Part shown: piece after piece, positions 1 to 12,448 of the stretch
Layout of the letters: each line of letters begins with the position of its first letter
Numbering within the stretch: position 1 is the first letter of the stretch
Source of the DNA: Ptychodera flava
Lineage: Eukaryota > Hemichordata > Enteropneusta > Ptychoderidae
Length of the DNA stretch: 64,000 nucleotides
Direction of reading: 5' to 3'
Assembly (NCBI RefSeq): GCF_041260155.1
Contig: NC_091947.1
Coordinates: 27,179,615-27,243,614 of the forward strand
Notes under the pieces: generated by a model
The model's database searches: none
What the model was told of the DNA's origin: nothing
What the model saw: only the letters and a program-made list of their open reading frames with translations
Position numbers and translations under genes: made by a program

Positions 1-68
1 TTTAACATGTTGATGTCTATGCCTGATCGTCGCAGAATCGCACATCTCTCCCGTGTGTTTGTGCTCTA

Positions 69-1018
69 AGGGACTGGACATAAATCACAGAGGGAGGGCC
101 GGTGTTTTTCAAAGCGAGCCATCAAAAGCGTTTGCAAGAAATAGTGACCCTCCCCAATTTTCATGAGCAAAAAACAGTGGTCCTTTTATTGCGTGTCACA
201 GTCAATATCAATAACGTCTTAATTGACATATAATTTCACATTTGACCTTTTGACTTTCAAAGAATACTTTTAACCTGTACAAAAAATCACTTGGGTGAAA
301 TTCCAATATCATGTATGTTGTTCACATCTGCTCTTTCAAACACCCCGTTCTCATCACGTATAAATTACCAAACATTTATAAAAGCACATATTTAGCTATT
401 TTTGTTTTGGAAAAAAATATTCATAGTTTCCCCATAGACTACAACGTATAGTGAATCAACATTTTGCTGAAATTCCAAAATCAAATTTCTTGTACGCGCA
501 TGCACTTGTAAACACCCTAGTCTAATAAAATACGTTAATAGCAATAATTAAGAGTCCATAAATACACATATTTAGTTAGTTTTGTATTGGAAAAAAAACT
601 ATTCATAGTTTTCTCATATGCTTACATGTCTAGTGTATCAACATTTTTGTGAAATTCCAAATTCAAAGTTCTTGATGGAATCACAAAATCACATTTTTCG
701 TACACACATGTACTTTTTACCTCCAACTTCAAGCAAAGTACATTTAGATAAATTATGAAATATATGTAAATGTACAGGTATAGCTTGTTTTGTAGGGGAA
801 AATTGTTAATAGTTTGCTCAATATCATGATTTGATATTTTGGAGAAGCACTGTATCGGCCACATCTTTGCCTTGCGCAAAAATTCCCCTCCCCAAATGAC
901 CCTCCCCAAAGGCATGCGTGACATTTCAAAATGCCTTCAAAAATGCTTGCGCGAAATATAGCAAACCACCCCAATAAGTACCGACCAACCCACCCCTTTA
1001 ATTTCTGTCCAGTCCCTA
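69..1018. mobile_element. Candidate non-autonomous DNA transposon with terminal inverted repeats
   Basis: The left end (69-85) begins AGGGACTGGACA and the right end (1001-1018) is its inverse, ending TGTCCAGTCCCT, so about 17 bp are shared in inverted orientation with one mismatch. Next to both ends are G-rich or C-rich runs and CCCTCCCCAA motifs (about 148-160 and 885-910). The interior has no coding capacity and is filled by tandem subrepeats (296-830). A related but diverged end is seen at 62780, which supports a dispersed family. The target-site duplication is unclear (possibly TA or TAA), so superfamily is not assigned. Confidence 0.5.
296..830. repeat. Imperfect tandem repeat, three units of about 172-182 bp
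   Basis: The phrase TGAAATTCCAA recurs at about 296, 468 and 650. Each time it is followed by a similar order of motifs: a TTCTTGT-like block, TTTTGTTTTGGAAAAAA-like or TTTTGTAGGGGAAAA-like blocks, then CATAGTTT-like sequence. Units are diverged. They lie wholly inside the candidate inverted-repeat element at 69-1018, so they look like its internal subrepeats. Confidence 0.55.
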
Positions 1019-4000
1019 AATAGGCATGTTTTCTCAGCCGAAGATTCTGACATGAATTGCAGTTTACCTATATGCAACTGAGGTTGCCCTCTCCTTTTTA
1101 ACACATATCAAAACAGCATCAACAATAACCTTCTTTGTTTTAATTTCCACCCTCGAAATGCCTCATACAAGTATTTGAGTTTTCATTTATCCCTTCTCGT
1201 TCTATCGCTAACACCCGTTGAATTTTCGCTTCTGCTTGTTGACGACAGCAAGCAGCCGTCGAGTCGCACCGTTCAATCCTTTTGAAGGACGATGATAAAC
1301 AACGTGTTTATATGGTCATTAGGCGATGTCATTTATCAAAACCCATCGGAGGCAAATTAGACGCGAATTAAATTCGTAATTTATCATGTCTGTTAAAAGG
1401 GTCGCAGGGGGTTATGGGACATCTGAATGTCATGTCCTAATTACCCGTGTAGAGTTGTTCCAGCATGTTTTGACCTGACAAGAAGGCCTTCAGAACGTAG
1501 CAAAGGTTTATTACCCGTTTATTGTTATTGGTAGCCAGCTGTCCTCAGTGTGGCCTTTGCTTTAATTTTTGCCACTGTGTATGATGTACAATGGCGATAT
1601 GATGATTGGACCATGGCTGCGTTACGCACTCAAAAGAGAGCATGACGAAAGTTTAACCTATGATCAATTTTAAAATCACATCACAACCTGCGTAAACTAC
1701 ACTTGACTCTTGTCGTGACGGCACTGCGTGAAACAGACATGCGATTTGGAAATTGAAACCACTCTCGCAAAATATCGAGAGAAAGAAGGTTGAGTCATCT
1801 AATAAATTAACAAACACGACATCAACAACAACAAACACCAAGCCAATGCCAATGCCAATGCCAAAAATTGGCATCTACTGCTTGATATTTCGGCCGATGT
1901 GAGAGTTTTATGCAGTATGTGAGGTTTGTTGACTGTGTGGGCCGCCCTTTTAGGCTACGGTTCGTGCTACTCGCACAGAGAAAGCCCTAGAATGGGTTCA
2001 CCGGATAATTTCCACGGAATTCAGCTTTTGCGCAAACAGCTTTTGCCTCAATTTCAAAGTTAGACTCGACTTTGTATGCATGGGACAATAATACACAAAT
2101 ACCGAGTGTAATTTCCTTGCGGAATACAGAAAAGATAATTCGAGCAAGAATACACCGACACCAACAATTACACACCAGAGATCTCGTTTTGAAATTTAAA
2201 TCCGTATGAAACCGCGTTGCTATGGATGCTTTTGAAGACACCGCCTGTTTACTTAAATACAAATGTGTTTTAAAAAGAAACTTTTCATGAAGGAATTTCC
2301 GGACAGTAATTATTAAAATGATTAACCAGCGACCAAAAGTATGGCGTGGACGTTTTTAATTTCGCTAAACAAATATCTTACCGTATACCATAATATAAAC
2401 AAGCTACTTGATAAAACTTCATCAATAATCTGAGGGTCACGTTTCCATGGCAAAATCTGTCACCTTGAAATCCCGAATAATCTCCATTAGTAAAAAATTA
2501 ATCATTCACTGTACAGTGTCCATGAATACAGCCACGGGAAAATAATTTTTATTATCTGGATTTTAATGATTTTATAATGATCATGTAATTTATCGCGGAC
2601 GAAGTAATTTTGATTTCACTGATGAACTGTTGTGTCTTGTTTATGTTGTGATGGCGCGAAAATGTGCATTCAAAAGCCGCGGCATTTAGGGAACAGTAAG
2701 ATTTTATGATACGGTAGTTTTCTGTGAACTTTGCGTTTCGAATCTTCTATAATCTGATTAGGACACAAATAATTGTATCTGTCAATAGGAATTCACCTGA
2801 AAGCTTAGACTTTCTGCGCTGGTCGACGTGACAAGAATGATCGATAGAGTTAACACACATTTGTTTATTGCTCCCTTGATGATGATTAATTTATGAAATT
2901 TGACGATGGCAATTCAACATTCGATTTCCTGTTTAGCTTCGATCGACGTGAAGTGGTATACTGTCTGGGTAACACCTGGTTGTCTGTCAAACAAGCGCAT
3001 TTACGCAATTCTTAATTCGTGTAACCATGTTTACTCTCACACAGTCCCCTGGAAAGCCGGGTTCTTTTTCGCCTTTCGGCGCGATGTAGGTCTTACTCAA
3101 CTTAGCCGTATGTCGACAAGAACTCAATTAGTAAATTATTACTGCCGGTGGCATGCAAATTTACAGGACAAACTGACTGTATTTGTGTGTTTGGTTTTGA
3201 CTGTCACGTAGTACTTTAATAAACTTTGTGTCTGTCGAAAGAACAGCGGGATGATGGAACTTCCGATCATGTAACATTCATCTGAATATCGGCCTTGATG
3301 TCTGTCTGTTCCGCTCTGCTTGGTTACGTCGCAATGAATATTATTATGTAATCTATATAGTTTAAACAATTATCATTTGATTGCGTTTTCATTGCTTGAC
3401 AAATTTACCCTACCCTTCATGATAAATCATCTCCTGTAGGGTTGCCCGATCGAGAATATCCTCGACAGGACGCTCAACCCAGTACGTGCTCTCGTCAGCG
3501 CGCGATGAGCCGCCATTTTGATTGAATCGAGCGGGAAAACATTTTCCAGAACTTCAACAAACTGCGTGAGATGTGCCGACGAACATAAACACCGAGTGAA
3601 GAAATAAAAATTAAAGCTCGGTGATATTCACTGAAGGTGCTCGTATCCGGTGTCTTGGTATGATTGAATGTTTACTTTGAACACAAAATTTATTGCAATA
3701 GATTAACATCTGATACACGTCTACAGCTTTGGGCGTATTGTTTCTGGAACCTCTCTGTGAAATTACATATGAAATTAAAAACCAATGTGTTGATTGGCAC
3801 TGTGGCCTTGAGAAATGGCGGAAATGTTAGGTGTTTTTATTTCATAATTATCGTCTGCTTCTCACGTCACTCAAACCGTAGTTTTTCACTCATACTGTAT
3901 GATTGAGTCCAAGAAAAACTACGACACCGAGCGAATGGATTATTGTCTGAGGGAAAGTAACCATTTAGCAGATATTGCCGGACACAACATAAAGCTGATA

Positions 4001-5862
4001 ATTCTTCTCCTGGCTAAAGTTTCTGTGGTCTCATTTGCAACTTGTCGAAACAAAATGGATTGAAGTTTCAGCACCTTCAATTTGTGAAAATCGAAAATGA
4101 AATTTTTCCCAAACAATGAACAAACATAATGGCGGTAAAATTGAAGCACAATGGGATTGAGTATCTTCTCGGATCAAAGAATCAACTCAGCGACCCTTCA
4201 GTTTCATTCTTGACAATGAAATCGAAAAAAGGAACAGTTTGAATTTTCATGAGCCGTTTTTTGATAAGTTAAAGACTTTTATTCAAAAGTACAAATTTCA
4301 CCTAAGTGCGCGCTGTGGTTGCTAAACGATCTAAATAATATCTCACAAGATTCATATGGAATAATTCTGTATGTGTTAGTGATTGCATTAATGGTTTTGG
4401 TGTGTATGTCCCATCATTTACTGTTAATTTAAGGAAGCAGACAACTACGTGTAAAAGCCCTTTTGGAAACACAGTTGACGTGTAAGCCCGGCACAGCTTG
4501 AGCCAAATCGCACTGTGTAGTCATTTGCAATTTACTGCTACCATTCAACAACTCATTAAATGGATACGCTCCATATTGATGTAGCCATAGTTACAGCAAC
4601 CAGCCAGGGTTAGTACGTGCTATCGTTATTGTAAGCAGGAAGAACTATTTCATCACCTAAACACGACCTTAGTGAAACTCAGAGTATTTTTCAACGTGCT
4701 GGGCATGAACTACTCTTTACAATGTTCCGTGGGATGTTATTTTTTAGGCGTAGGGAACCCATAACTTAATGTTCTGCATACTTTGTACTTTTATTTCATG
4801 GCAGAATTTTTATATTAATTTCCCTCGCGACACTACTGAAACGGTGATAAGTGTTCTCCGATGACCTAAATACATATTTAACATATTCAATTTCCGTTTT
4901 GTCTCAGTTACAGTTCACTTAGAAAGGCTCTCTCTGTTTATACTCCTGTCTTTGTGAAACGGATCTCATCAAACGGCAGATCAAATAATAATAGCCTCCT
5001 ACAGCGGGGATATTTTGCTTTGTTTGCCTTGATTATCGAACAATCGAAGGTTTGCTTGGACCGCAAAAACATATCATTGGTTAATGCATGTAGGCGTTGC
5101 GTACACCCGACTTCTGAGTACTAATGCTGGCGTGGCATGGGACAATCAACTGATTGCAGAAAACCATATTCCTCTGCTCTTTATTCAACAATATCGATTG
5201 CCCCCGTCGTGAGGCACACCTGATAAACATTCCATGCCAACATAAGAACAGTTTTAGAAATGTAACCCGAGAACAGATATTGGTAAAACGATCGCCTCCT
5301 CGAAATAGTCACATACCTTAAGTATATCAGTTATTTCAACTTTGACGACGGACAACTTTGCTACTTAAGCTGGAAAAGCGTGTGAAAATCCCCAGTGGCA
5401 AAACACCAAGATGACAGCGTAAAGCCAGCGTTGTGGACCATTTTCGTAATCAAATGACAGTGAAATTAACTGTAGCTGTGACTCGAACCGCATTTTCCAA
5501 ATGGTGACAGAAGAAATAAGCTTTAAAATCGTGCTTCAAAGGTGAATTTGACGTCGAGATAAAGCGTGGGGTATCTTGTTACATGATGATATTAGAAACA
5601 AAACGGTAGACCTATCGAACATTTGATATTGATTGGCAATTCGCATAAGACTCATGTTTCATGCTAATTTAAATTTGTGGCTTACTGACAAAAGTTTACC
5701 GAGCATTGCCTTTATCTCTTAGGTGACAATAATTAGTCTTAATAGCATGAAGACAATTTGTTACCATGAAGAGGAAACACTTTGGCCGATTAGTCTAAAC
5801 AATAAGTCTTTTTGCTCTCAACCGATCTATTAGTATTACACATAGACCCTCGAGAAAAACAT
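1019..5862. other. Intergenic DNA, no gene recognised
   Basis: No open frame here has recognisable protein motifs or paired splice sites; the longest frames are around 100 codons and lack coding character. A short hexanucleotide run (GCCAAT)3.5 sits at 1842-1862. A GC-richer stretch with a YY1-like site lies at 3490-3660 and is listed separately. The right edge (5841-5874) is the target site of the LINE that follows. Confidence 0.6.
3490..3660 (+). promoter_or_regulatory. Possible TATA-less promoter / 5' non-coding exon with YY1-like site
   Basis: A locally GC-rich patch contains GCCGCCATTTTG, a good match to the YY1 consensus found near start sites of many animal TATA-less promoters. It is followed by purine-rich sequence and a possible splice donor (TTG/GTATGA near 3656). 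The next plus-strand coding exon is the ankyrin gene 9 kb away, beyond the LINE. That it starts here is only a possibility. Confidence 0.18.
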
Positions 5863-5996
5863 AGACCTTCGAGAGGCTTTCATGTCTCGTGGCGAGTAGA
5901 CGTGTGTGTCAGGAGCTCCCGGTTTCGAAGTTTTTGAACCGACTTTTTTCAACCTACATTTTGACTTTGTTGTCACAAGAGGGAAGACTTAAGGTA

Positions 5997-6856
5997 ATGA
6001 TAATGAGCCAGCCAAGACCAAATACCAGAGCGACCGCAAATACGCAGAAATTGGACAAGTTCGTGGTCAACTCTTCGAAGTCAACCGCCAGGGAAGCCCC
6101 GGCGGGAATAGGTGAGCATGTGGCCACGAAGGACGCGGAGATTGAAGTTGTTTGAGAGAGTTCATCCGCCAACGTATTGACGACTTGGATTCCAACATGA
6201 AAATTCGGAGCGAGTCTTTAGAAACAAAGCTTGACAGGGTTGCTTTGGACCAAAAAGAAATGCTTGACAGATTGGTCAATATGGAGACGAAACAGAAAGA
6301 TTTGGAAACTGGTCTGAATTCCACGTGTGCTGAGGTCAGTGAGCTTCGCCATACAGTGTCTCAACTTGAAGACAAGACGAATCAACTTGAAAGTAAGCTT
6401 AGAGATGTGAATAACGGTATGGTCAGTCTTCAGAGATATACAAAAATGTTCAACTTGAGATTTGGTGGTATTCCAGAATCAAAATCTGAGAACTGTATTC
6501 TGACTGTAAAATCTATTCTTCAAGACAAATTCAAGATGGCCGACGTACACATTGAAAATGCGCATCGTGTGCCTTCTCATCCACCAAGAGATTTGCCTGT
6601 CTCAAGACCACGGCATATTGTTGCGAGGTTTATTTATCGTAGCGAGAGACATTCCATCTTAAAGACCGCTAGACAGAATCTCAAGGATTCACAATGTTTT
6701 GTGATGGAAGATTTATGCCCGTATGATATTGAGGCCAAGCGGAAAGTTCGTAGTATCATGCAACAAGCTTTTAACGAAGGGAAACGACCGCTGTTCAAAA
6801 GAGGCAAGCTGTTCATCAATGGGACTGAATATTTTCATTCGACACCTGCTCCATGA
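5997..6856 (+). pseudogene. LINE ORF1: L1 ORF1p-like nucleic-acid-binding protein, one frameshift
   Basis: L1-type ORF1 proteins form coiled-coil trimers and coat the LINE RNA as chaperones. Here a start at 5997 or 6003 opens a polar N-terminal segment that runs to about 6150. The frame then shifts and continues from 6152 to the stop at 6856. The second part begins with heptad-rich sequence (about residues 5-95 of that frame, for example DRLVNMETKQKDLETGL), then an RRM-like segment starting FNLRFGGIPES, and a basic C-terminal domain with IENAHRV, RPRHIVARF and FVMEDLCPYD motifs typical of the L1 ORF1p C-terminal domains. The frameshift lies around GAAGTTGTTTGAGAG (6144-6158), where the first frame meets a stop. 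Confidence 0.85.
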
Positions 6857-7378
6857 GGACGTAGCCAGCTGCATGATGTTTTGTGATTCTCGTCGTCGTA
6901 CATTCCAGAACACAGATGGCCTTCCCTTGTATTCACCATCAGCTCTGAACTTTACAGAAACACTTGTTCGTGGTGTAACATCAAACAAGAGGTGTACTTT
7001 CGTGCATGGAGGCCTTGTTTGCCTTCATTTTGTTAGTACTTTATTACTTTAAAAATTTCAAGAACATACCTATGACTTCCACGCTACGTTTCACTGTGTA
7101 TTTCTGCCCACAGTAAAAGAAACGTCAGAAATTTTGACTGCTGGTTCACATTACGTAGGTTGATTTGATCTCTGTACAAATTTCATGTGAGACCGGGAGC
7201 CTTCGAAGGCTTTTTGAGGCTCGTTTTTTGTTTTCATCTGTCTTTTTTCCCGTGTCGGGGTTTTTTTTTGTGTTGGCATGTCAACGCTCTCCGCCGTGTT
7301 GTTTTTGCTCTTTGTTTTGTTTTGTTCTTCTGTTTTTTCGTTCATAGTGGCGCTATTTAGTTGTTGTAAAATGTACGC
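6857..7378 (+). other. LINE inter-ORF region
   Basis: 522 bp separate the ORF1 stop and the ORF2 start. It contains no conserved coding frame, only T-rich stretches (7210-7345). Mammalian L1 has a much shorter spacer; a long spacer is therefore a distinguishing trait of this family or a sign that ORF2 translation uses another route. No internal promoter can be shown. Confidence 0.6.
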
Positions 7379-10300
7379 ATGGCTACGTTAAAAGTATTAA
7401 GCCTGAATGTCAATGGCCTTAGAAACTACACAAAAAGGAAAAAGTGTTTTAGTTGGTTACATCATAAGAAAGCAAATGTGATTTTTTTACAGGAGACTCA
7501 CAGTCTCCCTAAAGATGAGAAATATTGGCAACAACAATTTAAGGGTTATAGCATTTTCTCACATGGTACCAGTAATAGTAGGGGGTTCTTACAATTATTA
7601 GGCATTTTCAATATGATGTTCAAGAGGTGGTGTGTGACCCTAACGGGCGCTATATATTAGCTTATCTGTTAATTGATTCTTTACCGTTTGTTTTCTTAAA
7701 TATATATGCTCCAAATGATGTCACTTCTCATGTTAGTTTCTTGGAGCGCATGATCCAGCTAATTAGTGACCATAACTGTGATCCAAATACTCAGATTATT
7801 ATGGGTGGGGACTTTAACTTTACACCTAATAATGATATAGATCGCCAGGGAGGTAACCCCAATACCTGGGAAGGGTCAAAGGTAGCATTTACTAAATTGC
7901 TCGAAGAGCATGATCTTGTGGACATTTGGCGTCTCCGGCAACCGGATGTGCATCGTTTTACTTGGTGGAGAGGTGGGACTACCACTATCTTTAGCCGTCT
8001 AGATTATTTTTTAATTTCAGATTGTTCTCAGACTATTGTGGATTCCACTGATATTTTACCTGTTACATTCAGTGATCACTCAGCTGTGACTCTTACACTT
8101 ATTTTGGGTAAAGCTCAATTTGGGCCATCGTTTTGGAAGTTTAATAACAGTCTTTTAGATGACCCAGTCTATATTAATCAGTTGCAAGATTTACTTGATG
8201 AATGGAGTCTTGAGTACATCCTCATTAATAATAAAAGTCTCTTCTGGGATATTTTAAAGTATCACATTAGGCATTTCACCATTAAATATAGTAAAGAAAA
8301 GTCAAAGGAGCGCAGGGCCAAAATTAATGATTTAGAGAAGAATTTTTCAGAAATTGATAGACTTTGTAGCCTGGACCCTAGCCCTTCAAATTTGGATAAG
8401 CGAAGTCAGATAAGTACACAGCTTGATCAACTTTATGACTACATCGCTCAAGGTGTTATAGTTCGCTCCCGTGCTCAGTGGGTTGAAAAGGGTGAAAAGA
8501 GCACCAAGTTTTTTCTAGGTATGGAGAAAAGGAATCGTAATAGGTCCCATCTTCAAAGGATAATTGGTTCTCAGGGAAATGTTATTCAAGACCACAGAGA
8601 GATTTTGTCAGAATTAAAGTCTTTTTATTGTAATTTATACAAGTCCACTCACCCTGGTAATAGTGACGACAGTGGTTTTAAAGATTTCATTAACGATGAT
8701 ATTCCAAGGTTATCTATGGACGAGAAACTTTTGTGTGAAGGTCGTATCACAATGAATGAAGCCTATGAAGCCCTATGTGGCATGTCAAAGGGGAAAACTC
8801 CTGGTAACGATGGCCTTACAGTTGACTTTTATCTTGCTTTCTGGCATAAAATTGGTCCTTTTGTTGTTAACTCTCTAAATTTTGGTCACGAGTGTGGTAA
8901 ACTTTCAACTTCACAACGCCAAAGTATAATTACTTTAATTGAGAAAAAAGGTAAAGATAAGCAGTTCATAAAAAATTGGCGGCCCGTTTCTTTGATTAAT
9001 GTTGATGCAAAGATTGGTTCTAGGTGCCTCGCCAAGCGTCTGGAAAAAATTCTCCCAGGTATAATTCATTGTACTCAATCTGCATTTGTCAAGGGGAGGG
9101 ATATCTCAGATTGTATTCGCTTAATTGAGGAAATCATGACTTATACTGAGGAGCATGACTTGACAGGGATTCTTTTGGCAGTGGACTTTCAGAAAGCATT
9201 TGATTCCTTGGAGTGGCCATTTCTTTACAAGTGTCTTGAAGCCTTTAACTTTGGTCCGTCATTTATTAGTTGGATCAAGGCATACTATCAGGATATTGAG
9301 AGTACAGTTATTAATTATGGTTACACCACTGGTTATTTTAGCATCGAACGTGGAGTTCGTCAGGGAGACCCACTTTCACCTGCTTTATTTATTTTAGCCC
9401 TTGAAACGCTTTTAATTGCGATTCGAAAGAATCCTGGTATCCATGGTTTCCATACGGGGGGAGATGAAGTAAAGGAAATTGCTTTCGCAGATGATTTAAC
9501 CTGTACTTTAGCAGATGAAGAGTCAGTAACTCTTCTTTTTGTAATTTTGGAGCTTTTCTCTAATGTATCTGGTCTTCACATAAATTTAGAAAAAACAGAG
9601 GCTATCTGGCTTGGGAAATGGAAGAAAAGGAAACATAAATTATTCGGAATCAAATGGCCTAATGAGCCGATCAAAATTGTTGGAGTTTTTATTTCTTACG
9701 ATAAAGAATGGGCTACTCAACTTAATTATGCTAAACCTCTGGAAAACTTAGAATTGACTCTTAACTTCTGGCGTCAACGTGATCTTACCATTTTGGGTAA
9801 AATCCAGATGGTTTAAGAGTCTAGCGGTATCTAAGATTGTCTACCTTATGCGTATGACAAGTGTTCCGAAGAAGATTTTGAATGAGGTTAATAGTAAAAT
9901 TTTTTCGTTTATCTGGAAGGGAAAGATAGAATTGCAAGGAAAGTAATGATGTCAGATATTAAGTATGGTGGCCTGCGTGCCCCAGATGTGTTTTTCTCTT
10001 AAGTCATTTCGTGTATCATGGATTAAACGTTTTCTGGACCCTTCTGTTAAACACCCATGGAAGCAATTTTTTATTAAACGGTTGCAACCAGTGGGTGGTA
10101 AATTTGTATTTAACTGCAATTATAATATTAACTTGCTCCCTGTTCACCTTGGTGAGTTCTACTGTGAAGCACTCGACTCCTGGATAGACTTTAAGAGTAT
10201 CAATACTCAGAATACTGCTATGAATTGTATCATTGGAATAACAAAAATATTGTTATTAATGGGAAATCTGTGTATTGTCAAGATATCTTTGAGAAAGGGA

Positions 10301-11133
10301 TTTGTTATGTAACTGATTTATTAGAGAGGGGAAGATTTAGAGGAGCTAATGACCTGAGAGAAATGTTTGATCTTTCTGCCACCCAAGCTTTTAAGCTAAT
10401 CTGTATTTGGGATGCACTCCCACCTGACCTAAGGATAACGCCACCATCTTTATCTTTATCATTGACTACTCCAAATGTGTTATGTTATGATTTCTCTGTA
10501 TACATAGTAGACAAATTTATTAATATTCTTGAAGCCAGTAAAACTGTAATTAACAACAGCTTAAGGGGTAGGAATACTGCCCTTCCAACTAGTTCTGCTT
10601 ATATTTTAAGAGATTTTAATATTTCCGTTGATGAACTTTCAAAGTTATATTTACTTCCATTTAAGTGTACAATTGACACTAGAGCCAGAAGCTTTCAATT
10701 TAAGTTATTACATCGTATTCTCTACACAAATAACGATCTCTTTAAAATGAAAGCTCTGAATGTCACTGATCCATTTTGTAGTTTTTGTCGTAGGGAAGTT
10801 GAAACAAGAAATCATCTGTTTTATTCTTGCATTTACGCAAGAGAACTGTGGGATACTTTTCACAAATCGTATAAAGAATTTGTAAGTAGTTCAGAGTTTC
10901 CAACTCTACAACATGTAATTCTTGGTTCCGTGGATTTTCCGAGCATCTTAAACCATCTTTTGATAATTGGGAAACAATATCTGTACAAGTGCAAAATGCA
11001 GAAGTGTTTACCGATATTTCCAGGATTTAGAGCAATGATAAAACAAACACGGAATGTTGAGGAATATATTGCAAAGCATAATGGCAAAATAGAAATCCAT
11101 AACAGAAAATGGTCATTACTGAAAGACGTGTAA
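7379..11133 (+). pseudogene. LINE ORF2: APE endonuclease / reverse transcriptase polyprotein, multiple frameshifts
   Basis: ORF2 nicks target DNA and copies the LINE RNA from the free 3' end. From 7379 the first frame encodes the endonuclease start (LSLNVNGLRN, FLQETHSLP). A frameshift near 7590 moves to the main frame (to 9816), which carries GGDFN (about 7807), the SDHSAV active-site motif, then the reverse transcriptase with NWRPVSLINVD, QSAFVKGR, DFQKAFDS, GVRQGDPLSP and the catalytic FADD at 9484-9495. An extra T at 9812-9814 creates a stop. Further shifts at about 9940, 9997 and 10225 break the thumb and C-terminal part. The last frame, to 11133, contains CSFCRREVETRNHLFYSC, the zinc-knuckle motif seen downstream of L1/Tx1 RTs. 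The RT style fits the Tx1 branch of the L1 clade. Confidence 0.9.
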
Positions 11134-11248
11134 TTTTTTTTCTCCAAAGGGCTTATTTTTTCTGTATGCCACTATTGTGTGTCTTTCTTGTTTTTGTCTC
11201 TTGTCTTGTGTCTTTGTATTGTGTCAGCAAAATGGAAAAGCTTAATAA

Positions 11249-11280
<32 letters not shown>

Positions 11281-11290
11281 ACCTTCGAGA

Positions 11291-12401
11291 AAAACCAGGG
11301 TCTATGGTATACACCAGTGCGCGTCTATGCATTGTGCATATAGCTGACGAAAAACTGGCGGAAAGTGGCTACAACAACAGAAAGTTTGATTATAGCCTTG
11401 GTCTGAAAGTTAATAGATTTTAAGACCTCAAATCATGCATAAGAATGCCCCATGAAATCGAATTGAAATTGTTAAAAAAATCATTCAAATAATGGCGCAG
11501 AGACACAAATTTGTATATCGGTAACGAAAATACAACAGTTATGACTACAAGCATCGAGATAAAAGAAATGAGGATTTACATTTGCCGTGTGTTTGTACTT
11601 AAGTTTCTGCCCAGGTCGTTGAGATTCGTGTGACTTGCAGGACAAATAGGCTGATGCTTTGTTTTTGCATGAATTGCAGACAACTTTAATGTATGGATGA
11701 CTTTCTCGTACAGCTAGTTTAGAATGACATTCAATCCGTCGATCCCCCTAAAGCTAACTCAGCACGGCCTATGGATGCTGCGAAATGCTTTTGAAGGAAT
11801 GCTATACAATCGGGATAATATGGCCAGTAGCAAAAGAAAAGTCTACCACGTTCTTATATACTTTCCCCCGGAATGAATCGTTTAAAATGGAACTCGAGTG
11901 CAAATCCAACATTCCCCTCTTCTAGAGGCAGACCACGCGAGTGGACCAGCTCAATTCTGAGACTTAAGTGTTAAGCCTTGAAACTATAAGGCAGAATAAG
12001 CTAGTGATCAAATTTTTTTATCAACCATGGAACGACATGCGGCATGAATTCTGTGCTTGCTGGAGTAGTTCACGATTGACAAGGCACGTGAACTGATACT
12101 GTTAGATGTTGTATTTGAACGAAATAACATGTAATGCAATCACATCGAAAGTGTACAGAATGCTGTCATTTTGATGCGATACAAATATTCCTAGGGCGAG
12201 GTCCTTTTTCAGCACGCATTTGGCAAACTTTTTTGTTCGTGTTTTGCAGTTCAAATAAATCGACTGCCCACAAAAGGAATCTAATAGATTAAAGACATTG
12301 AACTTTATGCCACAAGTTCTTCGTAGGGTTTTAAATTTTCGCTTATTGTTGGAAGGAAAGGTGAGACGTGATGAAATAAACATGAAATGAGTTTAGATAT
12401 A
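11291..12401. other. Intergenic DNA, nothing recognised
   Basis: Right flank of the LINE. It opens with the rest of the palindromic target (AGGGTCTATG at 11298-11307). No coding or RNA feature is visible between there and the presumed leader exon of the ankyrin gene. Confidence 0.6.
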
Positions 12402-12448
12402 AGATGGCGCTGTTCAAGACCAATACTCTAGAATTGCCCTCTCTATAG
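12402..12448 (+). promoter_or_regulatory. Candidate transcription start / 5' UTR exon of the ankyrin gene
   Basis: The sequence AAGATGGCGC (12403-12412) resembles the YY1 site placed just downstream of start sites in many TATA-less promoters. About 37 bp later is a good splice donor, TATAG/GTGAGG (exon end 12448). A matching acceptor with a T-rich tract, TTCAAACAG, ends at 12822 and opens the coding exon. ANKRD34 genes are known for non-coding 5' exons in front of one coding exon. Both splice sites are predictions. Confidence 0.35.

Larger units (their letters stand above)
5875..11279 (+). mobile_element. Near full-length L1/Tx1-type LINE, degraded copy
   Basis: This is a non-LTR retrotransposon of about 5.4 kb: a short 5' leader (5875-6002), ORF1 with coiled coil and L1-type RNA-binding domain, a 522-bp inter-ORF region, ORF2 with APE endonuclease, reverse transcriptase and C-terminal CCHC-like zinc knuckle, a 3' UTR, and an A-rich tail ending at 11278/11279 after a poly(A) run that starts near 11256. 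A perfect 12-bp duplication AGACCTTCGAGA flanks it at 5863-5874 and 11279-11290, the hallmark of target-primed reverse transcription. Retained 5' end and TSD imply a fairly recent full-length insertion. At least six frameshifts make it non-autonomous, unless some are assembly indels. Confidence 0.93.
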
